DNA of 44,625 nucleotides from Clostridiales bacterium. GTDB lineage: Bacteria > Bacillota > Clostridia > Caldicoprobacterales > DTU083. Of this stretch, positions 33,945-41,373 are shown piece after piece (positions within the stretch are counted from its first letter, which is position 1; each line of letters begins with the position of its first letter). The DNA is taken from assembly GCA_012842605.1 (NCBI GenBank), contig DUSN01000040.1:1-44625 (forward strand), written 5' to 3'. Under the pieces are notes generated by a model. The model ran no database searches and was not told the origin of the DNA. It saw only the letters and a program-made list of their open reading frames with translations. A program made the translations under genes and the position numbers.

Positions 33945-35045
33945 ATGAGTAAGAAGTATTTATATCAGAGTATTAAAGAAAAAATAAAAAACGATACAAA
34001 AGATCTTAAGCCTGGTTCTCGGATTCCTTCCAGAGTTGAGCTTATTAAACAGTATAATGTTACTCATACAACAATAGAAAAAGCGATTTCCGAGTTAATA
34101 GGCGAAGGATATCTCTATACACTGGAAGGAAGCGGCACTTTTATCGCTAAAAAAGAAGATAAATCCAAGGAAATTTCTATACAGACCTGGGGGCTTATCA
34201 TACCTAATATATTAACAGACACTTATCCGGGGATATTGCGTGGTGTAGAAGATTTTGCACACGAAAAAGATATTAATATTGTTGTTTGCAATACAGATCA
34301 TGACATTGCTAAACAAGATCATTATATTCGTAAGTTAGTAAGTACAAAGGTAAATGGGATTATAATAGTACCAGCAATATATTCCAGTTCTGCTGACTTT
34401 CAATACCTGGTATCCAAAAAAATACCCTTTGTATTTTGCAACAGGGGAGTATGGAATATTAACGCACCACAGATATTATCCAATAACTATTATGGCAGTT
34501 ATCTTGCCACCAAACACCTTATAAATATAGGGTATAAGAATATTGCTTTCCTTTCATATCCTTATTATTCACATACAGTAGCACGCTATCAGGGTTATCT
34601 TGCTGCCCTCTACGAGCATAATATGCCTATTCATGATGAACTTGTCATCTTTGAATCTTCCTTTGACGATCCTTCAACCGGATATGAAAGCGGTAAACAA
34701 CTATTCAGCTACGAAATTAAACCGGATGCTGTGGTCTGCTGCAATGACAGTATAGCAAAGGGTTTGTATAAAGCTGTCGCAGAACTGGGTTTAGTTGTTG
34801 GCAAAGATCTAGGAGTGATTGGTTATGATGATTCAACCATATGTGAGATGCTGCCAGTTAAACTGACAAGTATTTACTACCCTAAATATGAAACCGGATA
34901 TACAGCTGCACAAGTTCTCTGGAAGCTTGTAAATGGTGAAAAAATTAACAAGAACTATACTAAAATACTAAAGCCGGAACTGAGAATAAGAGAAAGCTGT
35001 GGTTACAAAAGAAAGCAAGAATTGGAAGACATTACTCATCTGTAA
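33945..35045 (+). CDS. GntR-HTH/LacI-sensor hybrid regulator (AraR type)
   Basis: This 366-residue protein joins an N-terminal GntR-type winged helix (about 1-70; RIPSRVELIKQYNVTHTTIEKAISEL and the wing GYLYTLEGSGTFI) to a LacI/periplasmic-binding-like sensor (about 78-355; WGLIIPNILTDTYPGILRGVE, then AVVCCNDSIAKGL and LGVIGYDDS). This is the architecture of AraR, which represses sugar-use genes until effector sugar binds. GGAAAGG precedes the ATG. It is divergent from the eight-gene operon across 624 bases containing two promoters and several TTCGG elements, so it most likely controls that operon. It is followed by a strong terminator. Confidence 0.9.
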   Translation: MSKKYLYQSIKEKIKNDTKDLKPGSRIPSRVELIKQYNVTHTTIEKAISELIGEGYLYTLEGSGTFIAKKEDKSKEISIQTWGLIIPNILTDTYPGILRGVEDFAHEKDINIVVCNTDHDIAKQDHYIRKLVSTKVNGIIIVPAIYSSSADFQYLVSKKIPFVFCNRGVWNINAPQILSNNYYGSYLATKHLINIGYKNIAFLSYPYYSHTVARYQGYLAALYEHNMPIHDELVIFESSFDDPSTGYESGKQLFSYEIKPDAVVCCNDSIAKGLYKAVAELGLVVGKDLGVIGYDDSTICEMLPVKLTSIYYPKYETGYTAAQVLWKLVNGEKINKNYTKILKPELRIRESCGYKRKQELEDITHL

Positions 35046-35052
35046 AGTAAAC

Positions 35053-35075
35053 ATGACCTGTTGATAACAGGTCAT
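35053..35075. terminator. Terminator after the hybrid regulator gene
   Basis: ATGACCTGTT and AACAGGTCAT form a 10-bp perfect stem with a GAT loop seven bases after the stop, followed by ATTTGTTTATT. It may also serve the converging glycosidase gene. Confidence 0.8.
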
Positions 35076-35162
35076 ATTTGTTTATTATACGTGCGAATCT
35101 TTTTTATTTTTACTTAAGGGTGATCGCACCAGTATAAGACAGCCACATGTTAAGTAATAAAA

Positions 35163-36455
35163 CTATTCCTCAGCATCCATTATCAATACATAGTCTTGTT
35201 CCCTGCCATGAGCGGGAGTAACAAACTTCCGGTCCCCGGTGTTTTCAATAGTTCCAGCCGGGATTGCCTCCCCGGTTCGTGGGTTAAACCACTGTACTTT
35301 TACCCTCTGTCCTTTTAATATCCCCAGCTTTACATGAACAGAAATACCATGTGGTGCATATACAAATGCATACCTCTCTCCCCTGGTGGCCTGCTGGTGG
35401 TTAGAGCCTTCATAGTTCACCATTAAAAGAGACTGATCCGGGATCCGTTCAAAAAACGGCCGGGATTCCATCAACTGCCTCAGATACTGCATTTGGTTAG
35501 CTGCAGGGCGATTTAAAGCCTCTTTCCAATTCATACCAAAGTACAATCCTGGTTCCTTATTCATGCTCCAAATGCAATGATGGCCGTATGTAACTCCAAA
35601 ACCCCCTGCAAATACGCTCCAGTATACTGCTTTCCGCACGTCCACTTCATCAAAGAAATCGTTGTCTTCCTTGAAATTGATTGGATGGTCCTCGTAACAA
35701 GGTTCCCCGTCAAGAACCGGTTTGACCGGTGTTCTTTCATAATCCTTTTGAATCATCTTGTAGTTGGGGTTATTCTTCCTGCTGTGCCCGGATTGTATCA
35801 TGTTGAAATCCAGCCATGGTTCATCATTAACATACAGAGCGGAGGAATTTTCTCCGCAAGGATGGAAGGATATCAGATGCCTTCCTTCGTCTGCAGAGCG
35901 CAGCCCTTCTGCCAGTGCTTCCTGGATGTCAAAATGTTTGCGTGTATGTAATGGCCGGTCACCGCCAAGAATCCAAATTATATTGTTCCTGTCCTTATAG
36001 CGGTTCCCAAGAAATTGCCCGTAAGCTTTGGCATTATGCTTATCAAAGATTTCCGGACCTTTTCCCCACATTTTATTGTACTTGTCGCCCCAGGTAGGCA
36101 GTAATGCTACATATAAGCCCAATTGCTCCGCTTTGTCGATGATATAATCCACATGATCCCAATAGCTGTATTCCCCGTCAGTGTCCGGCAGACTTGGATC
36201 ATACTGCCCATTATCATTCATTTTCAACGGCAGACGCCCGTAAGCATTTCCAATAGTTAAACCTTCAAACTCTGCCAAAGCTACTGCCTGTATGACATTG
36301 AACTTCTGCTTTGCCCTGGTCTCCAGGTAGAAATCCGCTTCTTCCCTGTTTAATCGATGAAAAATCTCCCATGCAGTGTCTCCCAGCCAGAAGAAAGGTG
36401 ATCCGTCTTCCTTCATTAAAAAGCGGCCGTTATTATGAACCTTTAACAGCTGCAT
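35163..36455 (-). CDS. DUF4038 / GH140-like glycoside hydrolase
   Basis: This 430-residue protein is a (beta/alpha)8-barrel enzyme of the DUF4038 family with a C-terminal beta domain (about 345-430). The N-terminus MKEDGSPFFWLGDTAWEIFHR is characteristic. The likely catalytic acids are D166 (WILGGDRP) and E251 (VLDGEPCYE), at positions matching the catalytic pair of GH140 apiosidases, which act on rhamnogalacturonan II. No signal peptide is present, so it acts on imported fragments in the cytoplasm. AAGGAG precedes the ATG and a good promoter lies upstream. Apiose specificity is not proven, since DUF4038 is broader than GH140. Confidence 0.87.
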   Translation of the reverse strand: MQLLKVHNNGRFLMKEDGSPFFWLGDTAWEIFHRLNREEADFYLETRAKQKFNVIQAVALAEFEGLTIGNAYGRLPLKMNDNGQYDPSLPDTDGEYSYWDHVDYIIDKAEQLGLYVALLPTWGDKYNKMWGKGPEIFDKHNAKAYGQFLGNRYKDRNNIIWILGGDRPLHTRKHFDIQEALAEGLRSADEGRHLISFHPCGENSSALYVNDEPWLDFNMIQSGHSRKNNPNYKMIQKDYERTPVKPVLDGEPCYEDHPINFKEDNDFFDEVDVRKAVYWSVFAGGFGVTYGHHCIWSMNKEPGLYFGMNWKEALNRPAANQMQYLRQLMESRPFFERIPDQSLLMVNYEGSNHQQATRGERYAFVYAPHGISVHVKLGILKGQRVKVQWFNPRTGEAIPAGTIENTGDRKFVTPAHGREQDYVLIMDAEE

Positions 36456-36492
36456 TCTCTAATTCTCTCCTTTCTCATATATTTCCGTTCTT

Positions 36493-36521
36493 AATCTATG
36501 TAATGCTCTCTTATGTATCAA
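36493..36521 (-). promoter_or_regulatory. Promoter of the DUF4038/GH140-like gene
   Basis: On the minus strand TTGATA (36521 to 36516) and TAGATT (36498 to 36493) are 17 bases apart, with the transcript start about 30 bases before the glycosidase ATG. Confidence 0.55.
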
Positions 36522-36547
36522 GTCTTAGCTCGGTTACTGAACAATTT

Positions 36548-36561
36548 AGAATATCTATTCT
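36548..36561. promoter_or_regulatory. Palindrome upstream of the glycosidase promoter
   Basis: AGAATA-TC-TATTCT lies 27 bases beyond the -35 box. It might be an operator, but it is short and AT-rich. Confidence 0.3.
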
Positions 36562-37025
36562 TCCTGTTTATCAGTGGATGACCATTCCATGAGTTACCAC
36601 AATTACTTTATCATATGCACAGTATTATTTCAAAACCTTTAAGACTCTTTGATTTACTGCCTCACGTGTTTCCTATTTGTATACTGTGCTTGAAGTTCCA
36701 AGTTTATAACAACTTAGTTCTTTGTCAGAAATGCATTTTAATTCTTCAATGATGACATTATATCAAAATTTCCTGAACACCCAGTTATCATCAAATGTAA
36801 ACCCATAACATGATATGATGGACTTTACCAGCCTGAGTTGGCAACTTCCCGGGCTTTATTGTAAGAGCATACATTGATAATATATTAAACCGCTATGAAT
36901 CGACCAACTCTGAGTCTATAATAGATATGAGCAAATAACTTTAGAATATTTTCTTATTTTTGTCTAAAAACAAAAACAGCTTACGGATATATATATGGAT
37001 AACACAGGTAATGTGAGGTGAAGAA
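36562..37025. other. Divergent intergenic region without a recognised gene
   Basis: This stretch before the ECF sigma gene holds no convincing gene. An AGTTG-G-CAACT symmetric element is at 36836-36846 and a TATAAT at 36917-36922 has no suitable -35, so the sigma gene promoter is undefined. The stretch just before the sigma gene has A- and T-runs. I see no typical ECF autoregulatory promoter. Confidence 0.5.
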
Positions 37026-37583
37026 ATGAAGGATGAAGACATCTGCAGGCTTCTTTTGTCCAGGAATGAGGATGGCCTATCCTGTCTGCTGGACCGGTAT
37101 GGCTCGCTGATTGCCTATATTATCCGGAATACGGGAGTTACCAATGAAGATGACATAGCCGAATGTATCAGCGATATTATGCATACTGTCTGGAAAAGAA
37201 TCAAGAAATATGATCCATCCAGGTCATCATTTAAAACCTGGCTCGTAATCATCACCAGGGGCTGTGCTATTAACTATCTGCGCAAAAGCAATAAATACAG
37301 CAGCGTGATTTCCCTGGACAGTTTAGAAGGGACATACCTAAAGGACTTGTATTCAGAATCCTCTGCCTTGGAGCGTTTGTTGGATCCGGACCTGATCCAG
37401 CTTCTGCAGGAGATGCCGCCTCCTGATAATGAAATCTTCTATCGCAGATTCGTATTGGGAGAGACAGTGGCCTGTATAGCAGGCACACTGGGTCTGACGC
37501 AGGATAATATCTACAAAAGGATCCTGAGAGGAAAGGAGAAGCTGAAAATGCTTATGGAAAGGGAGGGATACAACTATGGCTGA
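37026..37583 (+). CDS. ECF-type RNA polymerase sigma factor
   Basis: This 185-residue protein has sigma region 2 (about 20-90; EDDIAECISDIMHTVWKRIKKYDPSRSSFKTWLVIITRGCAINYLRK) and region 4 (about 125-180; FYRRFVLGETVACIAGTLGLTQDNIYKRILRGKEKL). These are the two domains that bind the -10 and -35 boxes in ECF factors. Its stop overlaps the start of the DUF4179 gene by eight bases, so the pair is translationally coupled. As for other sigma/DUF4179 pairs, the membrane partner probably holds it inactive until an envelope signal arrives (established family logic, inferred here). Confidence 0.9.
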   Translation: MKDEDICRLLLSRNEDGLSCLLDRYGSLIAYIIRNTGVTNEDDIAECISDIMHTVWKRIKKYDPSRSSFKTWLVIITRGCAINYLRKSNKYSSVISLDSLEGTYLKDLYSESSALERLLDPDLIQLLQEMPPPDNEIFYRRFVLGETVACIAGTLGLTQDNIYKRILRGKEKLKMLMEREGYNYG

Positions 37584-39048
37584 AAAACGGTATTTAGATG
37601 AATTTTTAGAGAGTTATGATGTAAATAAAATGAGCTTGAATGGTACTTGTGAAAGCGATGAGAATCCAATTGGCAGAAATTCAGCCTTGCAGTATATGGA
37701 TGACATTATGAAACAAAAAATAATAATGATCACCAAGCACAAGCTGCAAAGAAGGAATTTAATTATCCGATATGCAGTAGCTGTCTGCATCCTTCTGGCT
37801 TTGCTGTCTTCCTTTATTCCTAATACTCCGGCCTACGCACTTCGGCAAAAAATTTTATCCTATATTCCCGGAATAGGTGTTGTTGAGAGTATGGATGAAA
37901 CAGATATTGTGACAGGTGTGCTGGCAGAGCCAGTCAAGGTAACGGATGATGATAAGTTCGTAGAAATAAAATCAGCCTTTCTGAGAGGCAATGTACTGGC
38001 AATAACAGGATTAACAAATGTAGGAATAAAAGATGCAAAGCACTTTGATACCGTGAAAGAGTTTAAAGAGTTTTACTCAGGTGAAACAGCACCGGATATT
38101 TATCTGGTGCAGGGTCATGAAAGAACAAAGGCAGGCCAGCGGATATGGACCGGCCCTTCCTATGAAACAAGTGTATATCGTACAGATGCCTATTTTTATA
38201 TAGATAATAATAAGATAACGGATACTTTTGTATTCGAAATGGATGGTTTTAAGAAACAGATAAAAATTCTCCTCACACCAGCTAAAACAGGCATGGATCC
38301 GGAGGAGATCGGCAATGCAGCAGTCATAGATGATGTAATGATCTTTGCTCATTCAATACGGGAAAAGGACATTGTTGAGGTGCTGATCAGCATCGTTGCC
38401 CCCAGTGACTTCAAAAATCCCAGAAGTTATTTATTTGATGATGAAGCAGACTTATTCAAGAGCGGAGTTTACCTTACCGATCAAAGCGGAACCCGATACG
38501 AACCTGATAATGAATTAAGAAAAAGCCGGGACAGCGAAATTAACTACTTCTATTTTCATGTACCAGAAGACAGGCAAGGATTGAAGCTGGTGATTCCCCA
38601 AATAATCTTTAAAAGGGATTACAAAGAAAACAATATTATAATCTCTATGCCTAAGGAGAATAAAGAAACATGCATTAATGAGAAAATACAACTGGGAAGC
38701 CACTGCATATCAATGGATAAGGCATCGTTAATTCCTGCCGGAAGTGAAATCCTGCCGGGTGAGTTCAAAGCCGCCAACTGTCTGATGATTGAAGCCAGCG
38801 CGACTACTGAAATTGGTTCGAGAGAATCGGTCCTGCGAATAATACCGGATATTCAGGTAATGAATTCACTGTTTCATTTAATGCCAGTCTCGCAGTCGAT
38901 CTACGCTGAATTCTGGGATTTAAAACTGCATAGCGGATATTCATTGATTCACTTTGATGATTTAGAGGAAACAAAAAAGATCATTATCAACTTTTCGGCT
39001 GAATTGTCAATGACCGGGCCCTGGGAGATTCAGCTGGATGGAAAATGA
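37576..39048 (+). CDS. DUF4179 membrane protein, probable anti-sigma factor
   Basis: This 490-residue protein has a cytoplasmic N-terminus (about 1-60), one membrane segment (about 62-82, LIIRYAVAVCILLALLSSFI) and a large extracellular part. The DUF4179 region begins just after the membrane segment (NTPAYALRQKILSYIPGIGVVESM). Extracytoplasmic beta-rich sequence fills the rest (about 100-490). GGGAGGG precedes the ATG within the sigma gene's last codons. The topology and coupling are those of an anti-sigma factor that senses an external signal. It has no zinc-binding HxxxCxxC motif of ZAS-type anti-sigma proteins. It is followed by a strong bidirectional terminator. Confidence 0.82.
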   Translation: MAEKRYLDEFLESYDVNKMSLNGTCESDENPIGRNSALQYMDDIMKQKIIMITKHKLQRRNLIIRYAVAVCILLALLSSFIPNTPAYALRQKILSYIPGIGVVESMDETDIVTGVLAEPVKVTDDDKFVEIKSAFLRGNVLAITGLTNVGIKDAKHFDTVKEFKEFYSGETAPDIYLVQGHERTKAGQRIWTGPSYETSVYRTDAYFYIDNNKITDTFVFEMDGFKKQIKILLTPAKTGMDPEEIGNAAVIDDVMIFAHSIREKDIVEVLISIVAPSDFKNPRSYLFDDEADLFKSGVYLTDQSGTRYEPDNELRKSRDSEINYFYFHVPEDRQGLKLVIPQIIFKRDYKENNIIISMPKENKETCINEKIQLGSHCISMDKASLIPAGSEILPGEFKAANCLMIEASATTEIGSRESVLRIIPDIQVMNSLFHLMPVSQSIYAEFWDLKLHSGYSLIHFDDLEETKKIIINFSAELSMTGPWEIQLDGK

Positions 39049-39058
39049 AGTCATGAAA

Positions 39059-39083
39059 AAGCGCAGCGTTTGTCGCTGCGCTT
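39059..39083. terminator. Bidirectional terminator between the sigma unit and VOC gene
   Basis: AAGCGCAGCG and CGCTGCGCTT form a 10-bp GC-rich stem with a TTTGT loop. Runs of A before and T-rich sequence after serve both converging transcripts; the minus-strand side has five T residues. Confidence 0.85.
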
Positions 39084-39142
39084 CTCTAATGGATCTTATT
39101 GCTTATTCTGCTCTTTTGCTATTATGAGTGCATCATTATTAT

Positions 39143-39568
39143 CTATAGCAATCCAAAATGATCACTTTCTATAATGGATTTCATCTCACATAAGCAAAAA
39201 GGGTGTCCGGCAGGGTCAAACATAACTGTCCAATGACTTGAGAACTGCTGGTCTGCAACCTTGGCTCCGCATTGAATAGCGAATTGAACTGCTTTTTCCA
39301 TGTCATTCACAGCGAAGTCTATATGCGCCATTTGCTGCTGGGTTTCAGGCTCTTCCGGCCATACAGGCGGTATATACTCTGAATTTCGTTGAAACAATAT
39401 GCAAGGATATGCTCCCTGCTTGGTTCCAGCCGGATATACGCATGCATATTCTTCGTCAATAGACACTGCTTCCCATTCGAGCAATGCTGCATAAAATTCA
39501 GCCAGTCCGTACGGATCTTTGCAATCCAGCGTAAATGAGTACATTTTGATTTTCAGTTCATTATCCAT
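39143..39568 (-). CDS. VOC-family (glyoxalase/bleomycin-resistance-like) protein
   Basis: This 141-residue cytoplasmic protein has the paired beta-alpha-beta-beta-beta modules of the vicinal oxygen chelate fold: FTLDCKDPYGLAEFYAALLEWE at the start and HIDFAVNDMEKAVQFAIQCGAKVADQQF in the second half. It ends with a VMFDPAGHPFCLCE segment carrying the metal-ligand-like residues. The start is at 39568, since GGAGG lies seven bases upstream; a longer frame running into the methyltransferase gene lacks this. Family members include dioxygenases, resistance proteins and glyoxalases, so the substrate is open. It follows the methyltransferase gene closely and is probably cotranscribed. Confidence 0.85.
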   Translation of the reverse strand: MDNELKIKMYSFTLDCKDPYGLAEFYAALLEWEAVSIDEEYACVYPAGTKQGAYPCILFQRNSEYIPPVWPEEPETQQQMAHIDFAVNDMEKAVQFAIQCGAKVADQQFSSHWTVMFDPAGHPFCLCEMKSIIESDHFGLL

Positions 39569-39599
39569 GTTAGTACCTCCATATTTAATATTTTTTCTT

Positions 39600-40431
39600 C
39601 TATTTAGTAAAAACACCACATATAGTTTCACCTGCATCTGAGTACTCTTTACCAGCGACATCGCCATAAAATTCAAATGCATAGAAGCCTGCTTCCTGAG
39701 CCTCTGACAAGAGTGCTTCCCTGGTAAAGAAATGGTCCCATATGTTATAGCAGTCTACATTATCTTCAGTTATCACAATGAACTGGGTCAACTCCGTATG
39801 GTCTTCATCATCATATTGGTATATGGATTCTAAGCAAATGTGCGGCTTTTCGCTCCAAAATCCCCCTTTATCATAGTAATGCCATGAACGGCTTTCGTTC
39901 TTTCTCATAACAGGTGTAAAAACATCAAGAATAAACTTCCCTCCCGGCTTTAATGCCTGATAAACCTTCTTCATAAGAAAAAAGCCTGTCCGTTTTTGAT
40001 AGTACTGCATAGTCACAATATATAAGAGTTACTGCGTCGAACTGTTCTTTGTAATCTATTGTCAGGTAATTTTGGTAATGGTATTCAATATTGCTTTTTT
40101 TCAGGAGAGATTGTTCTCTTGCATACGCAATTGAACGTTTAGAAAAATCGATTCCTGTAACTGTGTAACCGGCGCTGTTAAACCGTTCTGCATATAAACC
40201 CGGCCCGCATCCTAAATCAAGCAGAAACCTATACTGTGACGGTGGTGCAATGCTTGAAATCCAGCTTACGGATCTGTCGAGAAACTCATGTCTGCGGGTT
40301 GCAGCATCCCAATTAGGATTTAAATGAGCCTCCAGCAACCCTTTAGAGATATGATCATCATCCCAGAAATTTTTAGTGCCTTGAGCATATAGCGCGGGCT
40401 TGGATGTGTATTTTACAAGTTCATTGAACAT
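39600..40431 (-). pseudogene. Class I SAM-dependent methyltransferase interrupted by a frameshift in an A6 run
   Basis: The upstream frame starts MFNELVKYTSKPALYAQG at 40431 and includes motif I LLDLGCGPGLYAERF and VTGIDFSKRSIAYARE, then reaches TLIYCDYAVLSKTDRLF. The downstream frame continues exactly as expected with LMKKVYQALKPGGKFILDVF and ends at 39600. The junction lies at an A6 run on the plus strand (39978-39983; T6 in the gene), and one T fewer restores a protein of about 276 residues. This is either a null allele, a slippage or phase-variable site, or a homopolymer sequencing error. It is expected to methylate a small molecule or RNA; the substrate is unknown. It has its own promoter with an inverted repeat. 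Confidence 0.82.
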
Positions 40432-40517
40432 AATCCTTTCTCCTCGTTTGAGTCTCCTGCAATCATTACGTTCCAAACAGCATTTAAATAACTTTCATCT
40501 AAAAGCCAAAAAATAGA

Positions 40518-40558
40518 AAAACTTACACATATAATACCATACATGTAAGTTTTAACAA
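40518..40558 (-). promoter_or_regulatory. Promoter with overlapping inverted repeat for the methyltransferase gene
   Basis: On the minus strand TTGTTA (40558 to 40553), a 16-base spacer and TATTAT (40536 to 40531) form a plausible promoter. Perfect 10-base arms AAAACTTACA (40518-40527) and TGTAAGTTTT (40544-40553) flank the -10, as expected of a repressor operator. The transcript would start about 93 bases before the gene. Confidence 0.5.
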
Positions 40559-40642
40559 TACAAATTTGCATAATTCTTTATATTCTTATATATCAGCAGC
40601 TGACACAATCTTCAAAGTTTCCTCTTAGAACTACAGGCCTTT

Positions 40643-40660
40643 ATACACATGTATGTGTAT
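40643..40660. repeat. Palindrome downstream of the cobalamin gene cluster
   Basis: ATACACAT-GT-ATGTGTAT lies about 50 bases beyond the Dph6-like gene's stop. It has no T-run, so it is not a convincing terminator; none was found for this operon. Confidence 0.3.
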
Positions 40661-40708
40661 TGAATGGCTCTTTCACAACAACCTGTACCTTCATCGCCTG
40701 TTGACGGT

Positions 40709-41371
40709 TCAGGTGCGGGAGATAAATGGTATTCTTACATATTTATCTGTCTTTATTGCTTCACCGAATGAAACATCCAGGGGTCTATGAAAGATGGGGC
40801 CGTCAAAAACAAAAGTGTGGTATTCTCCGTTTTCACCGCAAATGTCAACTCCGTCGTCTTCAATCCGCTGAACAAGCTCTTTTGTCAGGATCTGCCCCAC
40901 ATATCCTTCATCCATTCTGGAGGAATCAACCACTGTAATAATAGCCTTAAACCCACAGTTGATAAACTCATAAACCAGATCTTTCCGGCTCTCCTGCCAT
41001 AAAGGAAAATAACTGTTTATACCGGCGTTGCGGCATCTTGAATCACACCAGTCGAAGTGCTCCTGTATGTCTATATCTCCAAAAACACATGTATTAACAC
41101 CAAGCTCCTTTAGTGCCCGAAGCTCAGCTTCAAAATCATGTGCATACCGTTCACCCTCAGTCTTTATAATGGACAATGGTATACCCATTGCATCTGCAGC
41201 TTGGTTAAGTATGCTTTTGGGTATACTGTGGAACCATGATCTTTGGTTTTTTTCATCATAGGTCGTAATTAAACGAAACGGAGTAAAGCCTCTTCTTATG
41301 GCGCGATAAATGGCAAGAATGCTGTCTTTTCCGCCGCTGTACGAAGCAGCAAAGCATGTATTGCTTTTCAT
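40709..41371 (-). CDS. Dph6-like ATP pyrophosphatase (adenine nucleotide alpha-hydrolase superfamily)
   Basis: This 220-residue cytoplasmic protein has the PP-loop SGGKDS (12-17) and the Dph6-like continuation FEAELRALKELGVNTCVFGDIDIQEH and VDICGENGEYHTFVFDGP. Archaeal and eukaryotic Dph6 uses ATP and ammonium to form the final amide of diphthamide on EF2. Bacteria lack diphthamide, so this homologue must do something else. The start is two bases after the CobQ-like stop, with its AGGA site inside the CobQ-like coding end. This tight coupling argues for a role in cobalamin synthesis or salvage. Adenylation followed by amide formation on a corrinoid carboxylate is possible (inference). Confidence 0.87.
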   Translation of the reverse strand: MKSNTCFAASYSGGKDSILAIYRAIRRGFTPFRLITTYDEKNQRSWFHSIPKSILNQAADAMGIPLSIIKTEGERYAHDFEAELRALKELGVNTCVFGDIDIQEHFDWCDSRCRNAGINSYFPLWQESRKDLVYEFINCGFKAIITVVDSSRMDEGYVGQILTKELVQRIEDDGVDICGENGEYHTFVFDGPIFHRPLDVSFGEAIKTDKYVRIPFISRT

Positions 41372-41373
41372 AG

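Noticed and set aside
40559..40708. Cobalamin riboswitch near the cob genes
   Set aside because: This region lies downstream of the operon; any riboswitch would be before cobT, beyond the window.
40709..41371. Diphthamide synthesis role for the Dph6-like protein
   Set aside because: Bacterial elongation factor G is not diphthamide-modified and the gene lies in a cobalamin operon.
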